DNA of 38,136 nucleotides from Bacillota bacterium (GCA_012800795.1 JAAZIQ010000042.1:1-38136), one strand, 5' to 3'; positions 1 through 8,575 are shown, numbered from the stretch's first letter. Notes: a model not told the origin generated them from the sequence alone. Numbers and translations: made by a program.

Positions 1-1
1 G

Positions 2-199
2 GGCCAGGGAGTAAAAGTTAGCGTGGAAATTGCTGTTATGGCGCTTGATGCCGGTTTAATTCCTTATGGCGAAGATATAATTGCCATTGGCGGCTCCGGT
101 AGGGGGGCTGACACGGCAATTGTGGTACAACCGGCTCATGCCAAGGACTTTTTCGCCGGAAAAATTCGGGAAATAATCTGCAAGCCTAGTGTTTGCTAA
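2..199 (+). CDS. C-terminal fragment of a pyruvate kinase alpha/beta-domain protein (5' end outside window)
   Basis: The reading frame is open from the left edge and stops with TAA at 197-199, leaving 65 residues. The visible part includes [19 protein letters not shown] followed by a GSGRGADTA stretch and a hydrophobic VVQPA strand. This resembles the stand-alone pyruvate-kinase C-terminal (PK_C) domain proteins found in many Clostridia, which lack the catalytic barrel and have no firmly assigned function. A Gly-rich loop followed by ADTA is typical of the allosteric effector-binding fold of pyruvate kinase. Only the C-terminus can be seen, so a full-length pyruvate kinase cannot be excluded, although the short tail after the loop fits the stand-alone type better. 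No terminator is visible directly after it. Confidence 0.55.
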   Translation, partial: GQGVKVSVEIAVMALDAGLIPYGEDIIAIGGSGRGADTAIVVQPAHAKDFFAGKIREIICKPSVC

Positions 200-224
200 A
201 AGAGCAGACTGTAAACAAGCATCT

Positions 225-252
225 TTGACATACAATGGTAGTAAGATATTAT
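225..252 (+). promoter_or_regulatory. Sigma-A-type promoter for the zinc-ribbon gene
   Basis: A perfect TTGACA (225-230) lies 16 nt upstream of TATTAT (247-252). The predicted transcription start near 259 gives a leader of about 90 nt before the ATG at 351. The only gene between this promoter and the terminator at 545-582 is the 58-residue zinc-ribbon gene, so it probably makes a monocistronic transcript. Confidence 0.55.
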
Positions 253-350
253 TGTCTAAAAAATTTAAAATAAACAGGAAATTAAACATTTGCGTTGAAT
301 TGAACTAAAGAGCCTGATATCGGCGCAGAACATTCTTAAGGAGGCGACTC

Positions 351-527
351 ATGGAGTCAGTAAACGAAAATGTGGAGTTTCTGTGCTTAAGGTGTGGCCT
401 ACAGGGATTGTCTGAATGGTCCGGTGTACATGAAGAGAGTGAGTTTCTGTGCCCCAAATGTGGTCAGTACGTTATCACGTCGCATCTCCTTAAAAAAGAA
501 AAATATGTCGAGCTTATATTTAGCTAG
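351..527 (+). CDS. Small zinc-ribbon protein, 58 aa, function unknown
   Basis: The ATG at 351 follows a good ribosome-binding site, AAGGAGG (about 338-344). The product has two CxxC knuckles, CLRC at residues 12-15 and CPKC at 34-37, separated by 18 residues and each preceded by an FLC-type beta strand, the layout of a rubredoxin-like or treble-clef zinc ribbon. The C-terminal third (HLLKKEKYVELIF) is basic and amphipathic. Nothing marks a catalytic function. Such small zinc ribbons usually bind nucleic acid or a protein partner, but that is inference. The gene has its own promoter (225-252) and an intrinsic terminator 18 nt after the stop, so it is a self-contained unit just before the dcw cluster. 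I do not recognise a named family. Confidence 0.7.
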   Translation: MESVNENVEFLCLRCGLQGLSEWSGVHEESEFLCPKCGQYVITSHLLKKEKYVELIFS

Positions 528-544
528 TATAAGCATATAAAAAT

Positions 545-582
545 AGTCCGCTAAAAAGGCGGGCTTTTTTTTTATTTTTTTT
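545..582 (+). terminator. Intrinsic terminator after the zinc-ribbon gene
   Basis: A 7-bp stem pairs 545-551 with 559-565 (one G-T pair, seven-base A-rich loop) and is followed by a long T-rich run. It separates the upstream unit from mraZ, so the dcw cluster must have its own promoter between about 583 and 690. Confidence 0.8.
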
Positions 583-635
583 AAAAATTTTTATTTCTAA
601 GCAGGAAAAGCGAGATGGTCGTTGAATGTACACAA

Positions 636-661
636 AAGTGGATTAAAGTGGGGCGAAGTGG
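636..661 (+). promoter_or_regulatory. Putative MraZ operator: three AAGTGG repeats at 10-bp pitch
   Basis: AAGTGG occurs at 636, 646 and 656, exactly one helical turn apart, with TGG(A/G) cores at 639, 649 and 659. MraZ proteins of other bacteria bind tandem TGGG-type repeats separated by 5 nt (10-bp period) in front of their own gene to repress the dcw promoter. The repeats end 29 nt before the chosen mraZ start. A weak promoter-like pair (TTGAAT 622-627, TAAAGT 644-649) would overlap them, consistent with occlusion by bound MraZ, but that promoter is only a guess. Confidence 0.6.
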
Positions 662-690
662 GGAATTTTCCCGGAAGGGGGTGGATGTTC

Positions 691-1122
691 ATGTTCATGG
701 GTGAATATCAGCATACTATTGATAGCAAAGGGCGCTTAATTATGCCGGCAAAATTCCGTGAAGAATTGGGCGAGAGCTTTGTGCTGACCCGTGGCTTGGA
801 CAACTGCCTTTTTGTTTATCCCTTACCGGAATGGGCGGCCCTTGAAAAGAAGCTGAAGGCGCTTCCTTTTACGCGTTCTGACGCCCGGGCTTTTACACGT
901 TTTTTCTTTTCCGGAGCGACCGAATGTGAATTAGACAAACAGGGCCGTGTTTTAATCCCCAATAATTTACGTGAACATGCCAAATTGCAAAAAGATGTGG
1001 TTATTATCGGTGTTTCCAGTCGTGTAGAGATATGGAGCGCCGAAGTTTGGCAGCATTATTGTGAGGAAACCGGTGTCTCATTTGAAGATATAGCTGAAAA
1101 GATTATAGATTTGGAGATCTAG
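691..1122 (+). CDS. mraZ: Transcriptional regulator MraZ
   Basis: MraZ is a ring-forming AbrB-fold DNA-binding protein that autoregulates the division and cell-wall cluster. The 143-residue product begins [20 protein letters not shown]. It shows the duplicated SpoVT/AbrB half-domains, each with a D-x-K/Q-GR-(x)-IP core (DSKGRLIMP near residue 11 and DKQGRVLIP near 83). Three in-frame ATGs lie close together (685, 691, 697). The Shine-Dalgarno-like AGGGGG at 676-681 is best spaced for 691, which also gives the standard family start and length. The first gene of the cluster, preceded by direct repeats that look like its own operator. A longer frame from 622 would translate the operator itself and is not credible. 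Confidence 0.95.
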   Translation: MFMGEYQHTIDSKGRLIMPAKFREELGESFVLTRGLDNCLFVYPLPEWAALEKKLKALPFTRSDARAFTRFFFSGATECELDKQGRVLIPNNLREHAKLQKDVVIIGVSSRVEIWSAEVWQHYCEETGVSFEDIAEKIIDLEI

Positions 1123-1165
1123 CATGGGGATATTGTTGTAAAAATGATGCTAGGAAGTGTTCTTG

Positions 1166-2125
1166 ATGCAGTTTGCTCATGAACCTGTTTTATTACAGGA
1201 AACTTTAAAGTATCTAAATCCACGGCCAGGGGAGATTTTTGTTGATGCCACAGTTGGCGGTGGTGGCCATAGCAGTGCTATCCTGGAAAAAATTATGCCG
1301 GGCGGGCACTTGGTTGCCATTGACCAAGATGACGAGGCCTTGGAAGCGGCTAAAAAAAGATTGGCTCCCTGGACCGAAAATATTGATTTTGTTAAAGGCA
1401 ATTTTGCCAAGCTGAAAGCAATTTTAGCCAAGCTAAATATTGCTGCCGTAGATGGTCTTTTGTTGGATATAGGCGTTTCCAGCTATCAATTGGACGAGGA
1501 AGAGAGAGGTTTTTCTTATCACACCGATGCACTTTTAGATATGCGCATGAATCGTGAGGGTGATACTACCGCTGCCGATTTGGTAAATAATTTAGATGCT
1601 GCGGAATTGACACGTATTATTCGCGATTATGGGGAGGAACTCTGGGCTAAACGTATTGCGGAATTTATTGTAGCAACACGTGAGAAGCAAGGCCCCATTA
1701 CAACTACTAAACAATTGGTGGAAGTTATTAAAGCTGCTATTCCGGCCAGGGCACGACGGCGTGGCCCCCACCCTGCCCGCCGCACCTTTCAGGCATTAAG
1801 GATTGCTGTTAATGATGAGCTGAATGCTTTGGAAAAAGTACTACAGCAGGGTATAGAGTGCTTAAAACCGGGCGGCCGCCTTGTGGTCATTACTTTCCAT
1901 TCCTTAGAGGACAGGCTGGCGAAAAAGATTTTGCAACACGCTGCCAGTGGTTGTGAGTGTCCTCCGGGGCTGCCTGTCTGTGTATGTGGGAAGCAGCAGC
2001 AAATAAAAATTTTAACTCCAAAGCCGGTAAAGGCCAGTGAAAGTGAATTGAAAAAAAATCCACGTGCTCGCAGTGCCAAGCTGCGCGCCGCAATTAAAGT
2101 TCTAAATATGGGAAAGGGTGAATAA
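1166..2125 (+). CDS. rsmH: 16S rRNA m4C1402 N4-methyltransferase RsmH (MraW)
   Basis: RsmH methylates N4 of C1402 in the ribosomal decoding centre using S-adenosylmethionine. The 319-residue product shows the HEPVLLQETLKYL start, the SAM-binding FVDATVGGGGHS motif near residue 30, the LLLDIGVSS motif near 100, and the C-terminal RLVVITFHSLEDR and NPRARSAKLR signatures. A GTG at 1157 and a TTG at 1163 are also in frame, but AGGAAG at 1152-1157 overlaps the first, and its spacing favours the ATG at 1166. It lies 43 nt after mraZ, the standard dcw position. Confidence 0.96.
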   Translation: MQFAHEPVLLQETLKYLNPRPGEIFVDATVGGGGHSSAILEKIMPGGHLVAIDQDDEALEAAKKRLAPWTENIDFVKGNFAKLKAILAKLNIAAVDGLLLDIGVSSYQLDEEERGFSYHTDALLDMRMNREGDTTAADLVNNLDAAELTRIIRDYGEELWAKRIAEFIVATREKQGPITTTKQLVEVIKAAIPARARRRGPHPARRTFQALRIAVNDELNALEKVLQQGIECLKPGGRLVVITFHSLEDRLAKKILQHAASGCECPPGLPVCVCGKQQQIKILTPKPVKASESELKKNPRARSAKLRAAIKVLNMGKGE

Positions 2126-2127
2126 AG

Positions 2128-2505
2128 TTGTTAGTAGCGAAGAAGCGTCCGGTAGAGCATCCTCAGAGATATAGACAGAATGACAGGTTGCGGCAGCAAG
2201 CTCGGCGTCAGGCAAACTTAGCTGCAGCTTTATACAAACTAAAACTTGTTGCTGCCATCTTTGTTTGTTCTTTGTTGGCCATTGGCGTAATCGCACACTA
2301 TAATCAAGTGATTGACGTAGCACAGGAATTAGAGCAGGCTAGAAATGAATTGGCGGCTTTACAGGAAGAAGGCAAACACCTAAAACTGGAGATAGCTTCA
2401 CTGCGTTCTCCCGAGCGTCTAGAGCAAAAGGCTTACGAGCTGGGGATGCAGTATCCTGGGCGGGAGCAAATGATTGTCTTAACCGCCGGAGCGGATAAAA
2501 ATTAG
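2128..2505 (+). CDS. ftsL: Cell division protein FtsL
   Basis: FtsL is a bitopic divisome protein that pairs with DivIC/FtsB and DivIB/FtsQ to activate septal peptidoglycan synthesis. The 125-residue product has a basic cytoplasmic N-terminus, one membrane segment at about residues 39-58 (KLVAAIFVCSLLAIGVIAHY), then a leucine-heptad coiled coil at about 64-95 and a LGMQYPG-like end typical of FtsL. It starts with TTG two bases after the rsmH stop. The ribosome-binding site GGAAAGGGTG (2111-2120) lies inside the end of rsmH, suggesting coupled translation. Sequence conservation in this family is low, so the call rests on topology plus position. Confidence 0.88.
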   Translation: MLVAKKRPVEHPQRYRQNDRLRQQARRQANLAAALYKLKLVAAIFVCSLLAIGVIAHYNQVIDVAQELEQARNELAALQEEGKHLKLEIASLRSPERLEQKAYELGMQYPGREQMIVLTAGADKN

Positions 2506-2578
2506 AAAACTGCAGCTTTTTACATAGTATTAATAGTATTATTAGTTAGATGGTTTGAAAATCAGGGAGGGTTAGCTT

Positions 2579-4690
2579 TTGCGCAGGAATACTGTTTCCA
2601 ACATTGCTGTCAAAAAAAGACTACTCTTCCTTTTTTCTTGTATGTCGGCAATTATAATTTGTTTAATCCTCCGCCTGGCATGGATACAGTTGGTAAGAGG
2701 TCCGGAATTGCAGGCTAAAGCCTGGGAGCAGTGGACACGATCTAACCGTGTACGTGCGCAGCGTGGCGACATTTTAGATAGTAAGGGAAGATTGCTGGCA
2801 GGCAGCGCCAGCTCATTATCTATTTTGGCGCGTCCCCGCCAAATAGAAGATAAAGAAGAAGTTGCGCGTAAGTTAGCGCCAATTTTGGAAATGGAGGAAT
2901 CAAAACTCCTGGAACTATTAAATAAAGAGGTTGATTCAGTTTATTTGAAGCGGCAGGTGCCGGAAGAAGTGTCCCAGGAAATTCGCAAATTGCAGCTAAA
3001 GGGACTTTATTTTTCTCCGGAGCCTAAACGCTATTACCCCCATAAAAATTTAGCTTCTCAACTGTTAGGTTTTGTAGGTATCGATGAAGGTCTGGCGGGC
3101 TTGGAATATCAATATGAAGCAGAACTGAAAGGACAGGATGGCCGGATAGAATTACAGACAGACGGCAAGGGCAAACAAATTCCTCAGGGTATAGAAAAGT
3201 TTATTCCTCCGGTGGAAGGCTATGATCTTATCTTAACCATTGATCAGAACATTCAGGCAATTATAGAAAGGGAAATGGAAAAGGTTATGCTGGAGTCCCG
3301 GCCTAAAGGTATTATTGCCATTGCGGTGAATCCGCAAACCGGTGCCGTGCTGGGGATAGCAGGTAAGCCGGACTTTGATCCCAATAATTATGCAGATTAT
3401 CCGCAGGAGAACTGGAAATTAACGCCCATTGCCAACACCTTTGAACCGGGCTCTACTTTTAAACTGGTTACGCTTTCGGCTGCGATAGAAGAAGGTAAAT
3501 ATAATGCCAATGAGGGCTTTTTTTGTAATGGTTATGCCAAAATAGCCGGTACCAGCATCGGCTGTTGGACGCGTGGGCGCGGGGGTCATGGCGCCATTAA
3601 TTTTACCGAAGTGGTTTTAGGTTCCTGTAACCCGGGTTTCATTGAGCTGCAGCAGCGGATAGGCGCCGATACTTTAATGGAATATATAAAAGCTTTTGGT
3701 TTCGGGCAAAAAACAGGCATTGATCTAATGGGTGAAGGGACCGGAATTTTATTTTCCCCGGAGCAATTTGGCCCCGTAGAAGCGGCAACTACCTCCTTTG
3801 GTCAGGGTGTTTCAGTAACTCCCATTCAACAAATTATGGCTGTTTCAGCCATGATTAACGGTGGTTATTTGCTGAAGCCCTATGTTGTTAAAGAAATGCG
3901 TGACAGTGAGGGGAATGTAGTTTTAAGCAAGGAGCCGCAAGTGATACGCCGTGTTATTTCCGAGCAAACTTCAGAGGAAGTAAAACGGCTGATGGAATTG
4001 GTGGTTCTGGAAGGTAGCGGTAAAAATGCATATATTGAAGGTTACCGCATGGGCGGTAAAACGGGAACAGCACAAAAAGTGGGGGAAAACGGACGCTATA
4101 TTAGTGGTGAGTATATTTTATCTTACATTGGTTTTGCTCCTTATGAAGATCCACAAGTTTTGCTATATTTGGCTGTGGATGCGCCTCAAGTAGGACCCCA
4201 ATGGGGTTCTCAAGTTTGTGCACCGATGTATAAAAATATCATGGAAAGTATTTTAAACTATTTAAATATTCCTCCTTCCACTGTGCCGGAGGAAGAGGAA
4301 GCCGTTCTGGTAGAAGTACCCAATCTGATAAATCTGCCAATGGATGACTATACCAATGAATTATTGGAAAGCAGGGGCTTGGTGGTACGCTACATTGGAG
4401 AAGGCGAAAAAGTATTAAATCAGACACCGAAAGCCGGGGCCAAAGTGCCTTTACATACTCAGGTTTTAGTTTATCTTGGCGGTACCGACAAAACTGATGG
4501 GGAAGTAGAAGTACCCGATCTTCAGGGGAAAACAATAAGAGAAGCAGGCGAGATATTGGGCTGGTTGGGACTGCATTTAAATAGCACCGGCTCCGGTGTT
4601 GCCGTACGCCAGGACCCGGCTCCGCATAGCTTTGTAGCACCTGGGAGTGTGGTTAATGTGGAGTTTAAAACTGTAACTCCACGTCGTTAA
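2579..4690 (+). CDS. Class B penicillin-binding protein (FtsI/PbpB/SpoVD type) with two PASTA domains
   Basis: A transpeptidase that cross-links septal peptidoglycan together with FtsW. The 703 residues show an N-terminal membrane anchor (about 14-36), a PBP dimerisation region beginning RAQRGDILDSKGR (59-71), and a transpeptidase domain with S292-T-F-K295, S349-C-N351 and K494-T-G496. Two C-terminal PASTA repeats follow (about 577-633 and 643-697). Start is TTG at 2579 behind CAGGGAGGG. B. subtilis has two adjacent genes here, pbpB (vegetative, two PASTA) and spoVD (sporulation, one PASTA). This window has only one, of the pbpB-like two-PASTA form, so it may serve vegetative division, cortex synthesis or both. 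The 73-bp gap before it could hold a separate promoter, but none is convincing. Confidence 0.93.
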   Translation: MRRNTVSNIAVKKRLLFLFSCMSAIIICLILRLAWIQLVRGPELQAKAWEQWTRSNRVRAQRGDILDSKGRLLAGSASSLSILARPRQIEDKEEVARKLAPILEMEESKLLELLNKEVDSVYLKRQVPEEVSQEIRKLQLKGLYFSPEPKRYYPHKNLASQLLGFVGIDEGLAGLEYQYEAELKGQDGRIELQTDGKGKQIPQGIEKFIPPVEGYDLILTIDQNIQAIIEREMEKVMLESRPKGIIAIAVNPQTGAVLGIAGKPDFDPNNYADYPQENWKLTPIANTFEPGSTFKLVTLSAAIEEGKYNANEGFFCNGYAKIAGTSIGCWTRGRGGHGAINFTEVVLGSCNPGFIELQQRIGADTLMEYIKAFGFGQKTGIDLMGEGTGILFSPEQFGPVEAATTSFGQGVSVTPIQQIMAVSAMINGGYLLKPYVVKEMRDSEGNVVLSKEPQVIRRVISEQTSEEVKRLMELVVLEGSGKNAYIEGYRMGGKTGTAQKVGENGRYISGEYILSYIGFAPYEDPQVLLYLAVDAPQVGPQWGSQVCAPMYKNIMESILNYLNIPPSTVPEEEEAVLVEVPNLINLPMDDYTNELLESRGLVVRYIGEGEKVLNQTPKAGAKVPLHTQVLVYLGGTDKTDGEVEVPDLQGKTIREAGEILGWLGLHLNSTGSGVAVRQDPAPHSFVAPGSVVNVEFKTVTPRR

Positions 4691-4741
4691 TTTTCTTGCT
4701 TTGAGGGTGTGACAAATACTATAAGGGGGTATAATAGCAGG

Positions 4742-6265
4742 ATGAAAACGCTTGCTGAGCTGGTCGGCTGTCTGCTGCATGCGGAGGTAAGGGGCCCCCT
4801 TGACCGGCAGGTCACCGGTTTAGCTTATCATTCTTCCCGGGTTCGTCCGGGCAATTTATTTGTATGTTTGCCCGGAACACGTTCACACGGCAGGCGTTAT
4901 GCTGCAGAAGCGTTGGCGGCGGGAGCTGTGGCAGTGGTAACGGATCGTAATGATCTGCAGATAGAAAATGCTACGGTAATTATTGTTCCTAATACGCGTT
5001 TAGCTTTGGCGATTTTATCCGCTTATTTTTATGATTTCCCCTCACAGCATTTGGTTTTAACAGGGGTTACCGGCACAAACGGAAAAACAACAACTACATG
5101 GTTAATAGATACTTTATTAAAAAGTACCGGCGCTGCCACAGGGCTGCTCGGGACTGTGCACTATCAGATCCGTGGGGAGGAGTTCCCTTCCGCAGCCACA
5201 ACGCCGGAAGCTTCCGATTTGCAGGCGATGCTCAGTAAAATGGTGAAAGCAAAGGTAAAGTATGCTACCATGGAAGTATCATCTCATGCTTTGGCTTGGT
5301 ATCGTACTGTTGGTTGCGATTTTGATACGGTGGTATTGACCAATATAACAGAGGATCATCTTGATTTTCATCGTACCTTTGAGCATTATTTAGGCAGTAA
5401 AAGTAAATTGTTTGCTTGGCTAGGCTCGATGCCGATCAAAAGAAAAAGGCTAAAACATGCTGTTCTTAATGGTGATGATGAGTACTGGCGGCATTTAGCC
5501 GAACAGACTCCGGCTGAAATTTTGCTCTATGGCTTATCGAAGCATTGTCATGTTCGGGCTGATAATATAAAAGTAACTCGTGAAGGCGTAAGTTATGATT
5601 TATACACGCCATTTGGTTCAGCATCTATCAAGCTGAAAATGACGGGATTATTTTCCGTTTATAATTCACTGGCAGCTATTTCAGTGGCTTTGCTGGAAAA
5701 TTTGGATTTAGCTCACATAAAAGCAGTTATAGAGGAAGTAAAGGGCATTCCCGGCCGTTTTGAAATGATAGATATGGGTCAGGATTTTACCGTAATTGTC
5801 GATTATGCCCATACTCCCGATGGTTTGGAAAATATTTTGCGGGCAGTGCGCGAATTTGCCCCCAAGCGGGTTCTGACGGTTTTTGGCTGCGGGGGAGAGC
5901 GCGATCGTTCCAAACGGCCTTTAATGGGGCAGGTAGCTGCTACTTACAGCGATTTTTGCATAGTGACTTCCGATAACCCGCGCGGAGAGGATCAAGCACA
6001 AATTTTTGCGGAAATCTTGCCGGGTTTAGAGAAAGAAAATGCAAATTATCTTGTTCTGGAAGACCGCAAAGAAGCCATTGAAAAAATGCTTTCCCTAGCG
6101 CGCAGCAATGACGTGGTGGTAATTGCGGGCAAAGGGCATGAAACAGAACAAGTATTTAGAGACTATTCCATACCTTTTGACGATCGACAAGTTGTCAGAG
6201 AGTGGTTGCAGAGGAGATTGACACAAAATGGAAATGACATGCAAAGAGGCGGCAGCAGTCGTTGA
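4742..6265 (+). CDS. murE: UDP-MurNAc-tripeptide synthetase MurE (meso-diaminopimelate adding)
   Basis: MurE ligates the third stem-peptide residue to UDP-MurNAc-L-Ala-D-Glu in the cytoplasm, using ATP. The 507-residue product shows the Mur-ligase P-loop GVTGTNGKTTTT (108-119), the HLDFH motif, a KSKLF segment with the expected carbamylated lysine, and DNPR at 411-414. DNPR is the established signature for meso-diaminopimelate specificity, against DDNPR-less or L-Lys types. The frame is open from a GTG at 4709, but MKTLAELV at 4742 is the family-like start. Ribosome-binding sequence is AAGGGGG at 4723-4728, a little far away (about 13 nt). The 3' end overlaps murF by 38 bp. Confidence 0.96.
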   Translation: MKTLAELVGCLLHAEVRGPLDRQVTGLAYHSSRVRPGNLFVCLPGTRSHGRRYAAEALAAGAVAVVTDRNDLQIENATVIIVPNTRLALAILSAYFYDFPSQHLVLTGVTGTNGKTTTTWLIDTLLKSTGAATGLLGTVHYQIRGEEFPSAATTPEASDLQAMLSKMVKAKVKYATMEVSSHALAWYRTVGCDFDTVVLTNITEDHLDFHRTFEHYLGSKSKLFAWLGSMPIKRKRLKHAVLNGDDEYWRHLAEQTPAEILLYGLSKHCHVRADNIKVTREGVSYDLYTPFGSASIKLKMTGLFSVYNSLAAISVALLENLDLAHIKAVIEEVKGIPGRFEMIDMGQDFTVIVDYAHTPDGLENILRAVREFAPKRVLTVFGCGGERDRSKRPLMGQVAATYSDFCIVTSDNPRGEDQAQIFAEILPGLEKENANYLVLEDRKEAIEKMLSLARSNDVVVIAGKGHETEQVFRDYSIPFDDRQVVREWLQRRLTQNGNDMQRGGSSR

Positions 6266-7619
6266 GGGCAAAATAATAACAAATGTTCAGGCAGATGCTA
6301 AAATTAAGCGTCTGGTGATTGATTCCCGGGAGGTTGTGGCCGGCGATTTCTTTATTCCGCTGCCCGGTGAGCATACAGATGGTCATCACTTTATGAAGGA
6401 GGCAGCTGAAAAGGGTGCTGTGGGGTGTTTTATGAACCGCAGCGCAAAAGTGGATGTGCCTGAAGGAATGTGCGTAATTCAGGTGGAAGATACACTGCAG
6501 GCACTGCAAAAGCTGGCCCGTGCATATCGGCTTCGTTTTAACCTGCCGGTGGTGGGTGTAACCGGTTCAGTGGGAAAAACCACAACTAAAGATTTAATTG
6601 CCGCGATTTTGAGTGCACGGTATAATGTGTTACGCACTGAAGGAAATCTTAACAATGAAATTGGTTTGCCTTTAATGTTATCTAGTTTATCCAAAGAGGT
6701 GGAGGTGGCTGTCCTGGAAATGGGCATGAGCGGCCGAGGGGAAATTGCCCTGCTGGCCTATCTTGCCGCCCCCTCCATCGGTGTGATTACCAATATTGGT
6801 GAGTCACATTTGGAAATGCTTGGTAGCCGGGAGGGCATTGCTCAAGCGAAAGCTGAACTTCTTTCCGCACTTCCGGCCGATGGCACCGCCATTGTTAATG
6901 CGGAGGAAGCTTTGCTTAAACCCTACCTTAAGAATTTAAAATGCAAGGTTATTACTTTCGGCTGTTCTCCTCAAGCTGCTATTCGCTGTATAGAAGTAGG
7001 GACAAAGCAGGGTGCAAAAATGGTACGCATTGAACAGGAAAACTACCAACCCATCATTGTAGAAGTACCACTGCCGGGAAGACACAACCTATATAACTTG
7101 TTGGCAGCTGTGGCTGTGGCCAGGGAATTGGGGCTCACAAACGAAGAAATAAAAAGCGGCCTGAAACGGGTAGAAATAAGTGCTATGCGCTTGGAAATGG
7201 TGCAGCTGCCGTCAGGATATAACATCATTAATGATGCTTATAATGCCAGTCCCACTTCTATGGCAGCCGCCCTTGATGTTCTGGCTGAAAAGGCTGGTAC
7301 AAGCGGCAAAATTGCCGTTTTGGGTGATATGCTGGAGTTGGGAGAAATGGAAGTTGAAGGTCATCGCCGCATAGGGAAATTGGCGGCTAAACTTAATCTT
7401 AAAGCCTTACTGGTAATGGGCATTAGGGCGCAAATGATTGCGCAGGCGGCAGAGGAAGCCGGCTTGTCGAAAGAGAGGATTTTTTCTTGCAAGTCACATT
7501 TTGCTGCAGCAAAAATTATTAATAGAATTGCACAGCCGGGGGATTGGATTTTATTAAAAGGATCCCGTGGCATGAGAATGGAAGAAGTTCTCACTGTGCT
7601 GCGGAGGGAACTGGAATGA
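6228..7619 (+). CDS. murF: UDP-MurNAc-tripeptide:D-Ala-D-Ala ligase MurF
   Basis: MurF completes the UDP-MurNAc-pentapeptide by adding D-Ala-D-Ala. The 463-residue protein has the N-terminal MurF domain (IDSREVVAGDFFIPLPGE), a P-loop GVTGSVGKTTTK (110-121), EMGMSGRGEIA and the NDAYNASPTSM motif characteristic of MurF. The start overlaps the last 38 bp of murE, with AGAGGAG at about 6210-6216 as ribosome-binding site. ATG 6234 is a close alternative. The stop overlaps the mraY start codon (ATGA), indicating translational coupling. Confidence 0.96.
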   Translation: MEMTCKEAAAVVEGKIITNVQADAKIKRLVIDSREVVAGDFFIPLPGEHTDGHHFMKEAAEKGAVGCFMNRSAKVDVPEGMCVIQVEDTLQALQKLARAYRLRFNLPVVGVTGSVGKTTTKDLIAAILSARYNVLRTEGNLNNEIGLPLMLSSLSKEVEVAVLEMGMSGRGEIALLAYLAAPSIGVITNIGESHLEMLGSREGIAQAKAELLSALPADGTAIVNAEEALLKPYLKNLKCKVITFGCSPQAAIRCIEVGTKQGAKMVRIEQENYQPIIVEVPLPGRHNLYNLLAAVAVARELGLTNEEIKSGLKRVEISAMRLEMVQLPSGYNIINDAYNASPTSMAAALDVLAEKAGTSGKIAVLGDMLELGEMEVEGHRRIGKLAAKLNLKALLVMGIRAQMIAQAAEEAGLSKERIFSCKSHFAAAKIINRIAQPGDWILLKGSRGMRMEEVLTVLRRELE

Positions 7620-8575
7620 ATCAAAGCTTAGTCATAACTGCATTGACAGCCTTTTTAGTTGGTATTGTGTTGGCTCCGTTTTTTATCAGCTTTGTTCGGC
7701 GCTTGGCATTAGGGCAACAGATCAGGGAGGAAGGTCCGCGCAAACATTTAAAAAAAGCTGGGACACCTACCATGGGTGGAATAATCTTTTTAACGGCTTT
7801 TGCGCCGGCTGTTTGGTTATTTGCACCTAAAAGTCCGGAATTATATTTAGTTATTTTTTTAATGCTGGGAAATGGTTTAATTGGGTTTATTGATGATTTT
7901 CTTAAGGTTGTACGCAAGCAGTCGCTGGGATTGCGCGCCAGAGATAAATTATTAGGACAATTTATAGTGGTAATCCTATTTTATTTGGGTTGGCGCACAC
8001 TGGGACAGACAACTGTCCTTACTGTTCCATTTACCAACTATACCATTGATTTGGGAATTCTTTATTTACCTTTTCTCCTATTTTTTATTTTGGGTTATAC
8101 CAATGCAGTGAACTTAACAGACGGTGTAGACGGCCTGGCTGGAGGTACTGCCGTATTAGCATTATTAGCTTATTTATTTATTGCCGTGCAGCAGCAGAAT
8201 ATGAGTCTGGCTCAGTTTGCTGCGGCCATGCTTGGTGCTGTTTTTGCCTTTCTTGTTTTTAATTTGCATCCGGCTAAAGTATTTATGGGAGATGTGGGTT
8301 CTTTGGCTCTGGGCGCTGTTTTGGCAGGCCTGGCGATTCTGACAAAAACGGAGTTATATTTATTAATAATTGGCGGCGTATTTGTTGTAGAAACTCTTTC
8401 TGTTATTATTCAAGTAATTGTATTTCAAAGTACCGGTAAAAGGGTATTTCGGATGAGTCCCCTGCATCACCACTATGAGCTGGGCGGCTATAGTGAGTGG
8501 AGGGTTGTTACCGGCTTTTGGACTTTAGGTTTTATTTTAGCGGTAATCGGCCTTTTACAGCTGGGTGCTCTGTAA
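7616..8575 (+). CDS. mraY: Phospho-MurNAc-pentapeptide transferase MraY
   Basis: MraY transfers phospho-MurNAc-pentapeptide to undecaprenyl phosphate to form lipid I in the membrane. The 319-residue product is polytopic (about ten membrane segments). It shows the conserved GPRKHLKKAGTPTMGG cytoplasmic loop, the aspartate pair in GFIDDFLKV, NLTDGVDGLAGG, FMGDVGSLALG and the HHHYELGG loop (SPLHHHYELGGYSEWRVV). Start ATG 7616 overlaps the murF TGA and has GGAGGGA about 8 nt upstream. A longer in-frame extension to 7544 lies inside murF and is not a MraY N-terminus. Confidence 0.97.
   Translation: MNQSLVITALTAFLVGIVLAPFFISFVRRLALGQQIREEGPRKHLKKAGTPTMGGIIFLTAFAPAVWLFAPKSPELYLVIFLMLGNGLIGFIDDFLKVVRKQSLGLRARDKLLGQFIVVILFYLGWRTLGQTTVLTVPFTNYTIDLGILYLPFLLFFILGYTNAVNLTDGVDGLAGGTAVLALLAYLFIAVQQQNMSLAQFAAAMLGAVFAFLVFNLHPAKVFMGDVGSLALGAVLAGLAILTKTELYLLIIGGVFVVETLSVIIQVIVFQSTGKRVFRMSPLHHHYELGGYSEWRVVTGFWTLGFILAVIGLLQLGAL

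Noticed and set aside
622-690. N-terminal extension of MraZ starting at TTG 622
   Set aside because: It would translate the MraZ operator repeats, lacks a ribosome-binding site, and adds residues absent from MraZ proteins. ATG 691 has proper spacing.
2525-2541. Two TAGTATTA direct repeats 9 bp apart before the PBP gene
   Set aside because: Short and A/T-rich in an A/T-rich gap; no promoter spacing or known operator fits, so chance is the simplest explanation.
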